From Cocos nucifera (taxonomy: Eukaryota > Streptophyta > Magnoliopsida > Arecales > Arecaceae): a DNA stretch of 64,000 nt. The number at the start of each line of letters is the position of its first letter. The stretch's first letter is position 1. Under the pieces are notes generated by a model. The model was not told the origin of the DNA, did no database searches, and saw only the letters and a program-made list of their open reading frames with translations. The stretch spans positions 1 to 64,000 of the forward strand of contig QRFJ01004235.1 of NCBI GenBank assembly GCA_006176705.1, written 5' to 3'. Shown one piece after another: positions 11,365 to 24,660 of the stretch. Made by a program: the position numbers and the translations under genes.

Positions 11365-12180
11365 AGACCTAAACCACAGTTTGCTATCACTCTGATCATT
11401 GTTAGGACAGTGATTAACTTATGTGGATTCCAAGTTCTTTGATACCAAAAGTTGAAGATATCCTAGAGTATGAACGGATCCTGATATGTGCTGATGGATC
11501 CCATACCTAAGGAGCCAGCTGCCAATGCACGTGGAACAGTTAGAGACACTTACTAGAAGTAGCTCAATGACCGAACCATGGTGCGCTGCATTATGCTGGC
11601 TGCGATGAGAGACAAGTTCAAGTCGCAGTCGCATTTAGATAGCTCAGCCAAATGAAATGCTCCGAATGTTGGAGGATTCTTTTGGCACACCCGATAGATT
11701 GAGAGGTAAGACTAGTGATTCCATTGTAAGACGAAGCCTCTATCACTGATCCTGTACTATACATGATCGAGTTGAAAGAGGAAAACTCAGCTTTTTCTTG
11801 TATGAACAACTTAAAAATAATGCAATATTGTGTCGTGATTTCCCTTTTCTTACTTATTACAGAATGACAAAGTCTGAAGTAAACTACCATGGCTTACTGG
11901 GGTTACTTCAGAACTTTAAGAGGAATCACCAGCTCTATAAAGAGTCGATGAACTTAGTGGAAGGTTTGTCTTCTGATTCTCGATCCTTTAGAAAAGAAAA
12001 GAAGAATAAGAAGAAGAAAATAAAGAAGGTGCAAGTTCAAGCTGGGACATCAGTGCAGAACCAAAGTAGGAAGATCAAGCCTTTGTAATTTCTCTATTTG
12101 CAAAAAGCAGGAGCACTGAAAGAGAAACTGTCCTCAGTACTTGCCTCCCTAGACCCAAATAGGCAGAGAAAGAAGCAAGC
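11365..12180 (+). pseudogene. A1 gag
   Basis: Capsid-type gag of the copia family, recognised by alignment with A2 (58678-59500). Shared landmarks are 'VRCIMLAAM', 'MTKSEVNYHGLLGLLQNF' and the basic K/R-rich stretch before the zinc knuckle. The start codon found in A2 and G (ATGGCC) is altered here. Frameshifts and stops break the frame, the longest open piece being 11798-12088. The zinc knuckle near 12090-12150 has lost its cysteine pattern. It would have packaged element RNA; it cannot now. Confidence 0.8.
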
Positions 12181-13540
12181 TATCACTGGACAAGTATTTA
12201 TATGGATACTCCTTGAATTTTTCTATTTATGATATTACTGACTGTCCATTGGATTCGGTGCCCTTACCATACGTTGCAAGAACTTTAAATTAGTCAGAAA
12301 ATTTAAGAATATTGAGTGATTCTTGAATGTTGGAGATGGAAGGTCTGTTTCAGTTCTAGCTATGAAAATAGTTCAACTTATTCTCAATACTAATGTCATT
12401 TTTTTAAATGAATGTCACTATTGTCCTTCCTTTCTAATGAATATAATCTCTATTAGCCTTTTGGCCAAAGATGATTATCATTTGTCTATAAAGAAAGATT
12501 ATTATGATAATTATTATGAATAATGTTACAATAATGTAAGGATAATAAAGAAATGGTATTTATATTTTATCACAACCTATGACTGTAATGTACACTTTTA
12601 GAAAATATCCTAGATTAGATAATATCTCTGATATCTACCTATGGCACTATAGACTAGGTCACATTAACAAGAATAGGATAAATAGGTTGACCCAAGAGGA
12701 AATCCTCGAAGTTGATGATTGTGAATCACTTCCAACCTGTGAGTCATGTCTTCTTGAAAAAATGATCAAGTCACCTTTTATTAAAAAAGGTGAGAGAGCT
12801 ATTGAGCTCTTAGGTCTACATACTGATGTATGTGAACTAATGAGCACTGGTGCTAGAGGTGAATATTTTTACTTTATATCCTTCATAGATGATCTATCCC
12901 GGTATGGATATGTTTATCTGATGAAACATAAGTTAGATTCATTTAAAATATTCAAAAGATTCCAAAGTGAAGTAGAAAAATAAACTAGAAAGAGTACTAA
13001 AACTCTTCGATCAGATCGAGTAGGTGAATATCTATCCAGTGAGTTCTTGACATATCTAGGAGAGAATGAGATTCTCTCATAGTAGACTCCTCCTGGCACA
13101 CCATAGCATAATGGTGTATCGGAAAGGAGAAATCAAACCTTGTTAGACATGGTTCGATCCATGATGGAATTTGCTAGTCTGCCTATTTCATTTTGGGGTT
13201 ATGCTCTTGAGACTGTATGTTATATATTGAATAATGTATGGAGTAAATCTGTCACAAAGACTCCATATGAGATATGGACTGGGCGTAGGCCTACACTCTC
13301 TCACCTGCGAGTTTGGGGTTGTCCGGCCTATGTCAAACATTTGCATACAGATAAGCTTGGACCTCGGTCAGATAAGTGTGTGTTTATAGGGTATCCTAAA
13401 GGAAATAAGGGTTACTATTTCTACCATGCTGAAGAACAAAAGGTGTTCGTTAGTCTTAAGGCAATCTTTTTAGAAAAGGAGTTCCTTGGTGAAGAAACTA
13501 TTGCCTCTAAGGTTGAACTTGATGAAGTTCAACAGGTAGA
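12180..13540 (+). pseudogene. A1 protease-integrase
   Basis: The protease active site near 12245 is degraded (DSV in place of the DTG/DSG triad). From 12579 a single frame runs through integrase. The HHCC zinc domain is near 12640-12760 (RLGHINKNRINRLT...CESCLLEK), so both cysteines survive. Catalytic positions are LHTDVC (first D), LRSDRVGEY (second D) and GVSERRN (E). Stops at 12982 and in the run near 13080 end the open pieces. Open frame 13140-14039 covers the integrase C-terminus and runs into reverse transcriptase. The frame is kept between 12579 and about 15200, so damage is mostly nonsense rather than frameshift. Confidence 0.85.
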
Positions 13541-13719
13541 AAAATTGACACCTGTAGCTGAACCTAAGTTGGATTTGATTAGATCAGATCCAAAGCCCAA
13601 TGTACCTACATCATTAAGACGATCCAATAGAATACCTCATCATTTAGATAGATATTATGGTTTCTTGATCCAAGATGGTGATCTCATCGAACTCGATGAT
13701 AACGATGAGGATCTGATCA

Positions 13720-15275
13720 CCTATATGGATGCTATGCAGATACCTGATTCTGAGAAATGGATTGAGGCTATGAAGTTTGAAATGGAGTCCATGAAGGTCA
13801 ACGATGTATGGACATTAGTTGACCCATCCGAAGGGGTTAAACCCATTGGGTGCAAATGGGTCTTCAAAAGGAAAAGGACCACAGACAGAAAGGTGGAGAC
13901 CTATAAAGTCCATCTGGTTGTCAAGGGATATCGTCAATGTTATGGTATTGACTATGATGAGATATTTTCTCTTGTAGCAATACTTAAATCCATTTGGATT
14001 ATGCTTACAATTATTGTCCATCTGGACTATGAGATCTGACAGATGGATGTGAAGATAGCTTTTCTGAATGGAGAGTTGACTGAAGAGGTGTATATGATGC
14101 AACCTAAGGGGTTCACATCCACAGATGAGTTTAAGATGTGCATGCTTCAGAGATCCATTTATGGACTGAAGCAGGCATCTCAGAGTTGTAACATGTATTT
14201 TGATAAAGTGATAAAAATGTATGACTTCATTAAGAATGGAGAAGAATCCCACATTTACAAATGGGCAAATGGTCTAGTAGTAGTATTCCTTATTTTGTAT
14301 GTGGATGATATTTTCTTAATCGAGAATGACATCCCCACACTTTAGGGAATAAAAATCTAGCTTTCATCACAGTTCTTCATGAAGGACTTGGATGAAGTAT
14401 CCTATATCCTACGGATGAAGATCTATAGGGATAGATCTAAAAGGATGCTTGGGTTATCTTAGTCCATGTACATAAATACTATGATGAAGAGGTTTAGCAT
14501 AGAGAATTTCAAAAAGGGCTATCATCCGATAGGCCACGAAATTTCACTCTCTAAGAAGGATTGTCTGACAACTCCTGAAGAGAGAGAGCGTATGAGTAGG
14601 GTTCCATATGCTTTGGCAGTAGGTTCTATCATGTACACCATGACATTAATGAGATCAGATGTGGCATACTCACTAGGAGTACTGAGTAAATACCAATCTG
14701 ATCTTGGAGAAAACCACTAGAAAGTGGTTAAAGCCATACTTAAGTATTTGAGAAATACTAAGGATCAATGGTTGGTATATGGTAAGTCAGATCTAAAACT
14801 TGTGGGGTTTATTGACTCCAATTTTTAATCTGACCATGATGATAGTAGAAGCATGTTGGGATATATTTTTACTCTGAATGGTGGAGCTATCTGTTGAAAG
14901 AGTTTCAAGCAGCATATTGTGGTAGACTCTATTTGCAAAGCAAAGTATATCGCAGTATTAGATGCTGTGAAGGAAGCTATATGGCTGATGAAGTTTATCA
15001 CCAAGCTCTGAGTAGCACCCTCCCATGATGGTCTGATCCTACCCTACTGCGACAGCACTGGTGCCATTACTCAGGTGAAAAAACTAAAGGCACACCAGGG
15101 AACAAAGCATATTCTACGTTGCTTCCACCTGATCCAGAAGATCGTGGATAGACGTGATATCAACCTTCAGAAGATCGACGAAAAGGAGAATCTAGTCGAT
15201 CCCTTCACTAGCGATAAAGGAGTTCAACAACCACAAGTTGAAGATGGTGATTAGATACTATGCCAAGTGGCTTTA
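13720..15275 (+). pseudogene. A1 reverse transcriptase-RNase H
   Basis: The reverse transcriptase begins with SEKWIEAMKFEMESMKVNDV and carries KPIGCKWVFKRK, QMDVKIAFLNGEL, SIYGLKQAS and the catalytic LILYVDDIFL near 14296. RNase H follows from about 14740 (KYLRNTKDQWLVYG, GFIDSNF, CDSTGAI) and ends in NLVDPFT near 15200. Stops at 14038, 14343, 14718 and others interrupt one otherwise continuous frame. The stop at 14718 sits where A2 has tryptophan. The product would have been the polymerase of the element. Confidence 0.88.
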
Positions 15276-15280
15276 GGATA

Positions 15281-15289
15281 AGTGGAAGA
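15281..15289 (+). other. A1 polypurine tract
   Basis: AGTGGAAGA lies directly before the 3' LTR and would be the plus-strand primer. A2 has a similar GTGGGAG. Confidence 0.65.
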
Positions 15290-17783
15290 TGTTAAAAGTT
15301 ATGTTCTAAAGCCAATCGTCAGCCTATTAACAGTTAAGCTACTTTGTATCTGTAATTAATTATTAATAAATAAAATATATTTTTATCATTTTTCATCATA
15401 AAGTATTCATCTTTTAATGAACTCCATTAAGTGATGATGTTCTTAGGACTATTTAGCTTCGATAAAGAGAGGATTTATCGATTAGTCCTTAATTTGTTCA
15501 TGACCAAATGATAGGTTGTTAATTAGGACGACAGCATCTATCGAGCATAGGTCGCTGTATGCCATATGGATTGGTTGTCCTGTTAACCAAGGAGTGTGGA
15601 GATACTAGTATGGCATACAGGTGAGATGTATGGATACATCATCATTGAACATGATGAACTTCAGAGCATTCTGCTGTCAAGATTGTCTCTGATGGGATAT
15701 AGGTATAAGTATCCCTTAGACCTGAGATTGCCTTAGCGACTTACAAGCAACTCACTGTGCTTTGATACCAAACTAACTAAATTTTTAATTCAGTAACAAA
15801 TGGCTTTTGGGCATAGTCAAGTACTTGCAAAGTCAAAGTGTAATCAAGATGGAATTGACCACTCCAAGAGTTGGAAAAGAATGTATCACTGTATTTCAAT
15901 ATAGCAAAACCTTAACTAGGGTAATCCATCAGATGGATTTGATATTTTGAAATACAATATGGACAACCTGATTAGAGTTGATAATTGAACTCTGAGGTGT
16001 TCTACAAGCATTTTGGTCAAAGGGATGAATTATATGGAAACTATATCCGCATGGGTTCTAAGGATGTTGTTCTACATATTCGATCTATCTGACCGTTGGG
16101 TACTATTATTAGATGGTTACTTTGATTGATACCAAAATCTATTTTTGTGCTACCGACTTAGGTTCGACCTATAAGATCACATACATTAGAGCTCATGATC
16201 TGATCGGATGGTTGATCAATGATTGAGAATCGTTCTAGGGTTAAATAATCATTACAATTGATGTTTAACCTAGTGCAAGCATTACAGGAGGATTGATTAG
16301 CAATTTGATTACTAATTGGCTTAATTTGATTAAGAAAAAGGACTAAAATTAAGTTTAATTAAATATAATTTAATTAGATTTGGTTTGGTCTTGATTGGAT
16401 CAAGTTCAATCGGCTTATTGGATAAGCTAAGTGCAGGAAAGAACTTGTCCTAGTTCAACAAGGACTCCGATCAACCCATTTTTCTACTTTGATTAAAAAA
16501 TTAAATTAAAATTAAATCTAATTTAATTTAATTTAATTAAGTTCTTAATTAGGTTAGAGTCTAATTTAATTTAGTTTACTTAGTTTTAATTTAATTTGAT
16601 TTGAGAAACCATGTTTGACCAAGTCATAGATGGAATCCTAGTAAGATTAGGATTCCACCTTGCGCCACCTTAGCCCTCCACGCCCCACGCCCTATTTCTT
16701 CTCTTATTTTGTGTGATAAATACTCTTTTCCCTGATCTTCATGCATGCCTTCTCTCTTCCTCTCTTTATCATATGGTAATTTGGTAGTTGACCAAGTCAA
16801 AAAGAGAAGTAAGTTTTGATCTAGGATTCTATGTGATTGAATCCTTATAAACTAAAACACCTCTTTCTAATTGTGCCACCCATACCTTCTTTATTTTCTC
16901 TGAAATCCATGGTAAAAGAAGAAGTTTCTGTGCACCCCTATTGCTGGTCCATGGCAGGAAATAAGGTGGGGGCACCCAAGAGTTAGGCACCCCAACAACT
17001 TGCCATATTATGTCCTTTCCTTGTCTGAGTTTTTTACCAAACTTGGACTCTGCATATCATTTTATTTAGGATAAATTTTTGGCTAAAATTTTTATGGAAT
17101 ATAGATTATTAACAAATCTTTGAGGTGTGTAAAAATTAGGGAGAGAGAACCTCTGGGCATAGGGATTCCATAGACACCAAATAAGGTGTCTAGGTGAGAA
17201 AAAGAGAAGAAGAAGAGGGTCTTCTTCTTGGCCTATTTTGATTTTCTCTTCTCCTCCTTGTGAGATTTCCTTGATAGAGTCTCAGATCTGAAATCTCTCT
17301 TCTTTTTCTTGATATTTTGGAGAGTCTAAGTCTTAAAAAAGAAAACATCGTATCGACCATCGAAGAGAGATCAGCATAGTACTAGCATGCTGTACTAATT
17401 TCTTGCATCAGGATCTCTGATCATATTCGTGGGCTCGTGTGGATGACTCCTAGAGGCCAAATGCATGTGTATCCTGTGATTTTATCCTCAAGCCTAGATT
17501 AGCAAGTTAGAATATCTAACTTGCTCAGATATCAGATCTAATCTATTATTCCATAGCTACATTGGATGCAATATTATAGCATGTTGATGAGATCAACATA
17601 TTAATCTTTTCTTTGTATTTTTAATTTCTAATTTAATATCATTTCTTGATCATATAATAAATCTTAGATCTAAAATATTTTTATATTTATTTAAATAAAT
17701 ATTTAATTAATTTAAGTCTTTTGCTGCTTGATCTTGAAAAAGTTTCAAGATCTACCCATGAAACACTAGATTGGGTTCCTTCA
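15290..17783 (+). repeat. A1 3' LTR
   Basis: 2494 bp, TGTTAAAAG...CTTCA, aligned with 6886-9387. The hairpin repeat is at 16631-16657 with one mismatch in the arms. Confidence 0.9.
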
Positions 17784-17886
17784 GAATGTGCTTCATCCGC
17801 TGGTGTGCTTTGGATTCCTTCGCCTTAGCAATGGTTCTAGAGCTATCATAGAAAAGTAGAACTAGACAATTGAGGGAGGGTGCTAC
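17784..17886 (-). pseudogene. F RNase H, middle piece
   Basis: The minus-strand translation contains AKESKAHQRMKHI, the conserved copia RNase H stretch (A2: AKELKAHQQTKHIL at about 62390-62430). It continues into 6880 across A1. On its right it is cut by the E1 LTR. Confidence 0.85.
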
Positions 17887-20132
17887 TGTTAGATGTGTGC
17901 CTTAGAAGTCAGATTGGCTAACACTTGTAATACACTTCTAAGGGCAATTTTATAATTTTGACTAACACTTATAATACACTTGTAATACACTTGTATTTAA
18001 AGTGTATGTGATACATCCTTTGAGTTAATGATAATGATAATTCATATTTTCGAAGAGTTGAAAATTTAAGATATGAATTTTCATAATTAACTCATAAACT
18101 GCTCCCAACCATAGGATCATCATGAGGATGGTGATTGATCCGAAAGGTTATTATATGATCGCTTTTTTTGAGTAGATGAGTCTTGAGTCTATGGTATTGA
18201 GACATCAGAGCGAGAGTATAGGTACTCGTTAGAAAATGAGGGCACTGAGCATGACCACCTCGAGCTTTCATAAGGAAGTCTACCTTCTCATCGATGATTG
18301 GCTCGATGTTGCAGTAGTGTATCTGGTTCTTTGATCTAAGGTGCATCAACAATTCATCTTGAAAATATTGTAGTTTAACTACACCATAACTTGATCTCCT
18401 AGCCATTCAAAATCTTAAGGTGTATGATGGCTATAGTACATTCATTATAGGATTTGGATTGCATCAATAAGGAATCTATCTACCACGGTAGATGAGGAGT
18501 GGCCCTATGATGATCATGAAAATTGAGTCCATAAGCCCATGTCCATGGTAGAGTGAAGATGATAGAAAGAGTTTCTATAATGATTTCACATAGAACTCAA
18601 ATCGAATGATTAATTCATATGATGGCTATTGGGTTTGACGAGTTCACCTTAACCCTAATCCTGTCGGAGCTCAAGATAGAAGAACCCAATCACACAGGTA
18701 GCTGCATCGAGAGATTCACTTTCAGTTCTAATGGGTTACCACCATATACTGCTAGGTATCATTGGTGGATTTTGAGAGCAATTAGAATGATTTTAATGAT
18801 CGATCATTCTAATTGTATGAATCAGAAAAGTTCTAGTGCATCAAAAGGTATTTCGATGATGTCGATGATGGAGATCACGACATGTCTTATTATCATATGT
18901 AACTAGATCACACAAATAAAGGTTTGGGTCTATATGTCATCAATTGAGCTAACCTAGTTTGATTAATCTGGATTAGATCCAATCAGGTTCAAGGTAATCA
19001 TGCTAGCACACGATTGAGCCTGACTTTCTCCTTCTATAATCTTTCTGATTCATCACAATCGAGTCAAATTTAATTTAACTCACTCCTGTATCTTGAATGG
19101 GTTTATTTTCATCTGATTAAAATAAGTCTAGGTTAGATTAATTATGAAAATTAAATTTATTCCTAGTGCAATTGGACTAGGATCAATAGTTGACCCAATT
19201 GAGAGAATTGAGGATTACATTATCAAAGAATTTTAGAAAATTCTCTAGAAATTATTTTATTCTAATTTTTGGATATGTGATAGGGAATGAGTTATACTTT
19301 GGGTGTGTAAAATTTTATGATTTTTGAAAGTGCCTAGACTAGGTTTTGTAGAGTTTGATTTGGATTAAACTCTTGAGGAAAGAGCTCTAAATGCACATGG
19401 ACTCTTCCTAATCCTTTCATGCTGCCACCTTCCAGATGGATTTTTGGTGTTAAAACTATATGGGATCTGAGGTTTCTCATGGAGATTAGGTCCAAGAGTC
19501 CCAATGGTCGAATTAATAAGGTTTTTGGTCAAAAAGAGACTCTTTATGGTGCTATGTCTTGTATAAGAACTCTTCTCATGAAATTGCCTCAACGTAATTT
19601 ATTTTTTCCACACCCAAAGGATCTTTTTCTCTAATATCCACACCTCCTCTATCCTCTCTCTCCCTCTCTTCTATATGCCTAAAAGGTTAGGCATAAATCT
19701 GAGTTGAAGGTCCAAGGTTTTTGGCATAAGCTTCAGCATCTACGCGATGGTATTCATGAGATGAACAGGCTGCACTCAAAAATCATTTTGAAGACTTTTC
19801 AAATCAGATCCATATTTAATTTTTGGAGGAGAGATTTATGAGGAAAAGATATTCAGATCCTGTCCAAGTGGATATCGATAGAGGCAGGTGCATGCATGGC
19901 TCCTTCCAAAACCTCAGGAATCAACAGGATCATCGTAGGATAATTAGATTACCAAATTAGGTACTTAAAATAAAATCTGATTTAATTTATTTTTAACTTT
20001 TAATATTATATCTCTATGATTAGATTTAAGAAATCTCATATCTGATTAGAATTTTAAAAAAATTTTAAAATATTTTTTCAGATCCAATCAGATCTGAACG
20101 ATCTTGTATCGGAAAAATAGGTTTTTCCTTCA
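17887..20132 (+). repeat. E1 5' LTR
   Basis: 2246 bp from TGTTAGATGTGTGCC to TTCCTTCA, followed by a perfect primer-binding site. Its 3' part (about 19100-20132) matches 24800-25823, and the whole matches the minus-strand solo LTR at 27085-29059. ORFs inside (18092-18406 minus, 18619-18906 plus, 19419-19634 plus) show no domains. Confidence 0.85.
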
Positions 20133-20134
20133 AC

Positions 20135-20146
20135 TGGTATCAGAGC
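20135..20146 (+). other. E1 primer-binding site
   Basis: TGGTATCAGAGC, an exact match to the plant initiator tRNA-Met complement, 2 bases after the LTR. Confidence 0.92.
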
Positions 20147-21785
20147 TGTGTTAGTAGTTCTTCAGATCTACCTTAGATTTGATTTTATTTTTGTTTATAA
20201 AAAATAGAAAATAAAGTTTTTAATTTTTTATTTATTCATATATGTTATGAAAAGATGCATGTTTAGACTAGTTGTAGAATAGTTCTACAAATTATCTAGA
20301 ATAGTTTTATTTTGATATGATCAAATTTAAATCTACTTTTTAGATGTTATATATGATATCTTAGATCTGAAAAACATGCATGTCTAATTTATTGATGATA
20401 CATGAGATGTATGCAAAGTATGTATTAGTTAGATCATTAATTATATATGTGATATATGATCTAGATCTAACTAGTTTTATAGTTTCAAATATATGTCTGA
20501 TTAAGCCATTCCCATTGGCCGTCCAATCATAAGAATAAAGTAGGATTTAAAGGCCCTCTCCTCTCATTCAATGTGGTATTCTTATGGCATGTAGGGGTGC
20601 TGCGCATTCATTTTTAATCAAAAATTAGAACTTATTTTTCTGCAAAACCTTAAATCCCAAAATCCTAGGATTTTGATATATTTTTTTATTTATGAACCCA
20701 AAATTAATTAAGAATTAAGATTATAAAACTAATTAGGTCTAAAATTAAGAATTTTCAGATCTAAGATATTTTCATAAAATTGGGTTCGGGCTTGGGTAGC
20801 TCAATTAGGTCAGCGGTTGATCAAACCAAATCAAGAGTTGGTTAGATGGGATCAAGAGTGCTTAGAATTGATCAGCCCAATAGTTATAAGTCTGGGTCAA
20901 GGTCGACTCACAGCCACATGTGATCGATCCAATTAGGACCTAATTTGGCTCCATGGTTCGAGTCTGGATTGTAGGCTAATCCGATTAGTTCTGATTCAAC
21001 AATTTGGTATCTAAGATAAGTTTGGCAGATACGATCGATTGGTTTTTAATTAGAAGCTACTCAACCTGAATGCATTCTTATCGAGTTAATGGCATATCCC
21101 TTCTACCAATCTCACTTTCCTGACCATTTGTATCAATCCAGTTCTAATTTGAGGTGGCTAACAGTTCGAGCTAACCCATGCCACTAGGCTTGTCATAACT
21201 GTTATAACTGAGTCAAGTCTAAGAGACCTAAATTAAATCTTCCTAAGAAAAGATTAAGTTAATTGATCTTCCACCGTTGTAGATGTGCGGGCCCTTCTCG
21301 GGGTTGATTATTTTCGACTGGTTATATTGGCTTGGTTGCACTGAAAAGATGCAACCACATCTATTATGCATTGGATGCTATGTGTTGGAGGATGGATTGG
21401 GCTTAATATTTTGGATACAGTGAGGGATCCAATCAAGAATCTAATTTGTGCAAATGGTAGGTCTGACTTAACTAAGGAGTGGATCAATATTTCAGACATG
21501 GTGAGATTCATGAATTAAGAATTAGGATTAGGTACACCATGATTAGAGAATCATTGGATAAGAGTTGTCCACTCATCGATTGACCCATCACCAATAACTA
21601 TTAGATGAGGTGGTGAGCCAGTCGGTAGGACCACACCACCCACTAGAAATTAATTGATCGCGAAGATTTTTGCATCTCTGCCCAAGGAGTGTAGGGATCT
21701 GAGAAAATAGTGAAAGCTTAATTTATTTAAAAATAAAATTTTTAAATAAATTGATTAAGTCTAATTATGAAATCTAACTAAAAAC
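20147..21785 (+). other. E1 5' leader, no gene
   Basis: About 1.6 kb of non-coding sequence. Blocks such as 'ttggtttttaatt' followed by 'gagctaacccatgccactag' parallel the leaders of A1 and A2. The same sequence recurs in E2 (25838-27084 and 29060-29232). Confidence 0.7.
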
Positions 21786-22600
21786 ATCCATAGACTGATC
21801 GAATTCAACTTCAAGGATTGGCTCCAGAACTTCAAAATTATTTTGGATTCTGAGAAGTTGACTCATGTGTTGGAATAGGATCCTCCCACTTTATTAGCCC
21901 ATCCATCTACTTATCAGAGAGCATCTCTAGAGAAGTAGATGGATGATGATAACAAAACCAGGTATTACATGTTGGGCTCAATGTCTGATGAGCTCCAATG
22001 CTAACATGAAGACATTAAGACTAGCCACCAAATGTTGGCTCACCTGCAAGAGTTGTTTGGTGAACAAAGTCACACAGCCAAATATCAAGTCACTAGAAGA
22101 CATTTTAAGATTCAAATGCGTGATGGGCAGTCGGTCTAAGATCATTGTCTGATGATGATCAATGACTTAAAGAAGCTTGAGAAGCTCGATGTCAAGATGG
22201 ATAAGGATTTGTAGATTGATATAATTCTGCAACCTTGACTGATGCGTATGGACAGTTCATCATGAACTACCATATGCATAAACTATAAAATACTCTAGTA
22301 GAACTTATGAATATGCTGGTTACTGCTGAGCTTTCTATGAAAGATTCTAAAGGCTTAGTATTTACTGTGGTGCAGACTTCTTCTAAGAGAAAGTCTTTTG
22401 GAAAGAATAAAAAATCCATGAAGAAGTAGAAGGTGGATGGTGGGAAGAAGAAGAAGGTAGAGCCGAAGAAGAAGGCCGCTAATAAAGAAAAATATTTTCA
22501 TTGCAACACAGATAGTCATTGGAAGTGGAACTACCCCTTATACCAAGCCAGCCTGAAGAACAAGAAGGAGGTAGGTCCTTCTGGAGGTATGCTCATTATA
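21786..22600 (+). pseudogene. E1 gag
   Basis: Copia gag pieces in several frames: DWLQNFKIILDSEKLTHVLE near 21818, MLGSMSDELQ near 21970, then an NDLKKLEKLDVKMD segment near 22163. A degenerate zinc knuckle near 22498-22530 (FHCNTDSHWKWN) keeps one cysteine and the histidine. A lysine-rich run precedes it. Stops and at least one frameshift break the gene. It differs from the A-family gag, so E is a separate copia lineage. Confidence 0.75.
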
Positions 22601-23960
22601 GAATCTAACCTTACAATTTTTTCTACATCCATTTGGATGCTTGACTCTGGTTCTAGTGCTCACTTATGCACTTCTATATAGGGTCTTGAGGATAGTAGGA
22701 GGCTGAGGGATGATGAGATGATCCTACGCATTGGGAATGGAGCAAGAGTTGCTATAGTGGCCGTGGAAACCTACCCTCTATGATTATCGTTAGGATTAGA
22801 TTTAATTCTTAGAGACTCTTTTTATGTGGCTACAGTAAGCAAGAATTTAATTTCTATTTCATGTTTAGCACAGGAAGGCTATGTAATTTATTTTCTTAAG
22901 GACCATTGTAATATTTTTTTATGAAAGAAATAAAATGGCAAATAGTTTTCTTATAAATGATCTCTATCAGTTACATATTGATGTTTCTATTTTCAATATC
23001 AAGCAGAACGTGAATGCCAGAGGATTAAAATGACCCAGGGATACTCTAAATGATAGGTATCCATGGCACCTTATGCTAGGTCAAATAGCGGAAGATAGGA
23101 TTAACAAATTGGAGAAATCTAGGCTATTGAGTCCGTTGACTTTCGAGTCATATCCAAATTATGAATCATGCCTTCATGGTAAAATGACCAAGCTTCTTTT
23201 TGTAGGACATGGGAAAAGGGCCACAGAACTACTTGCCCTAGTACATACTGATGTGTACGGCCCATTTGATGTGCCGGTAAGAGGCAACTATGTCTACTTC
23301 ATTACCTTTACTAATGATTTATCTCAATATGGGTATGTGTATTTGATGCAACATAAATCTGAAGCTTTTAAAAAGTTCAAAAAATTTAGACATGAAGTAG
23401 AAAAATAAACCGAAGATCTATTAAGATTCTTCGATCAAATCGAGGAGGTGAATACTTTAGTCGAAAATTCCTAGACTATCTTATGCAAAATGACATAGTC
23501 TCTCAATGGACTCCACCGAGAATACCTCAACTCAATGGAGTTTCAGAATGGAGAAACTGGACCTTATTAGATATGGTCTGATCTATGATGAGCTTCACGA
23601 ACCTTCTTGAGTTTCTTTGGGGACATAGTCTAATGACCAATATATATTTACTGAATAGGGTTTTCTCTAAAATCATTCCTACCACACCGTATGAGATATG
23701 GCATGGTAAGAAATAAAGTCTGAGTCACCTCATAATTTGGGTTGTCCGGCTTATGTAAACAAACAAGGAGAAGTTAGAATTTAGGTCTTTAGAGCTCGAT
23801 TCATAGGATATCCTAAAGTCATTAGGATACTATTTTAAATTCCAGAAGACCATAATGTGATTGTGAGTCGACATGCCATCTTTCTTGAAAAATAGTTTAT
23901 TCAAGATAACGGCATTGGAAAGCAGATTAAGTTGATGAGAAAGTCTCACAAGCAGAACGA
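22600..23960 (+). pseudogene. E1 protease-integrase
   Basis: The protease triad is intact in WMLDSGSSAHLCTS at about 22636. Integrase starts with a damaged zinc domain near 23070 (one histidine replaced, CLHGK retained). It continues through VHTDVYGPFDVPVRGN (first D) and GVSEWRN near 23541 (E retained), with the region around the second D frameshifted. The longest open piece is 23073-23408, which ends at HEVEK like the A-family copies. After 23600 the frame is lost repeatedly. Confidence 0.78.
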
Positions 23961-24129
23961 GCTAAGGACCAATGAACCAAATCAGGTTGAGCCAATAAGA
24001 ACACTACCTCCTCCACCTCGTAGATCGAAAGAGTTTCCCCCCTGAAAGATACTTAGGTATATTTTAGAGGACGTAGAGGAATGTTTCCTCAAGGTAATGG
24101 TGCTCATGGATGATCCCAAAACCTACAAC

Positions 24130-24660
24130 AGGTGATATCAGATATCGACTCCGAGAAATGGCTTGAGGCAATGAAGTCAGAGATCGACCCTGGTCAACCA
24201 AGTCTAGACCTTTTCCACCAAAGGATCTTCAAGAGAAAATGGTGCAGAGGAATGTGGAAGACATTCAAGGCTAGACTGTGGCAAAAGTTATAGTCAACGA
24301 AGGCATTGACTATCAGGAACCTTTTCCGTAGCTATGCTAAAATCCATCCGCACATTGCTTGCTGTTGCAGCCTATCGATTATGAAATATGGCAGATGGAT
24401 GTGAAAATGGCATTCTTAAATGGATATCTTGAGGAAGATATCTATATGGAACAGCCGCTAGGTTTCACATCCAGTGATGCTGATCACAAGGTCTGAAAGC
24501 TGCAAAGGTCCATCTATGGACTTAAGCAAGCATCTCGATGCTGGAATGCTCATTTCAATGATGTGATTAAATCATTTGGATTTATCAAGAATGAGGAAGA
24601 ACCATGTGTATTCAAAAAGATCAGTGGGAGCGTTGTTGTCTTCCTCATATGGTACGTGGA
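24130..24660 (+). pseudogene. E1 reverse transcriptase, truncated at the active site
   Basis: Pieces recognisable in shifted frames are EKWLEAMKSEI near 24155, QMDVKMAFLNGYLEEDIYME near 24392, SIYGLKQASRCWNAHFNDVI near 24510 and FLIWYVD near 24645. The text stops after the first aspartate of YVDD and passes into LTR sequence in inverted orientation. The rest of reverse transcriptase, RNase H and the 3' end are absent. Confidence 0.8.

Larger units (their letters stand above)
6886..17783 (+). mobile_element. Copia element A1, complete with both LTRs
   Basis: A 10.9-kb element: LTR 6886-9387, primer-binding site, 2-kb leader, gag, protease, integrase, reverse transcriptase, RNase H, polypurine tract, LTR 15290-17783. 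A flanking duplication GAATA (6881-6885) / GAATG (17784-17788) sits inside the RNase H of F, whose two halves join when A1 is removed. The LTRs differ at roughly one site in ten in the first 200 bp by eye, so this is an old copy. It is related to A2 and more distantly to F and G. Confidence 0.9.

Noticed and set aside
11618..11890. Minus-strand ORF over gag of A1
   Set aside because: It is the antisense shadow of gag; the plus strand aligns with A2 and G gag.
18092..18906. Two ORFs of about 100 codons
   Set aside because: Both are inside the E1 LTR and are not kept in the solo LTR E3.
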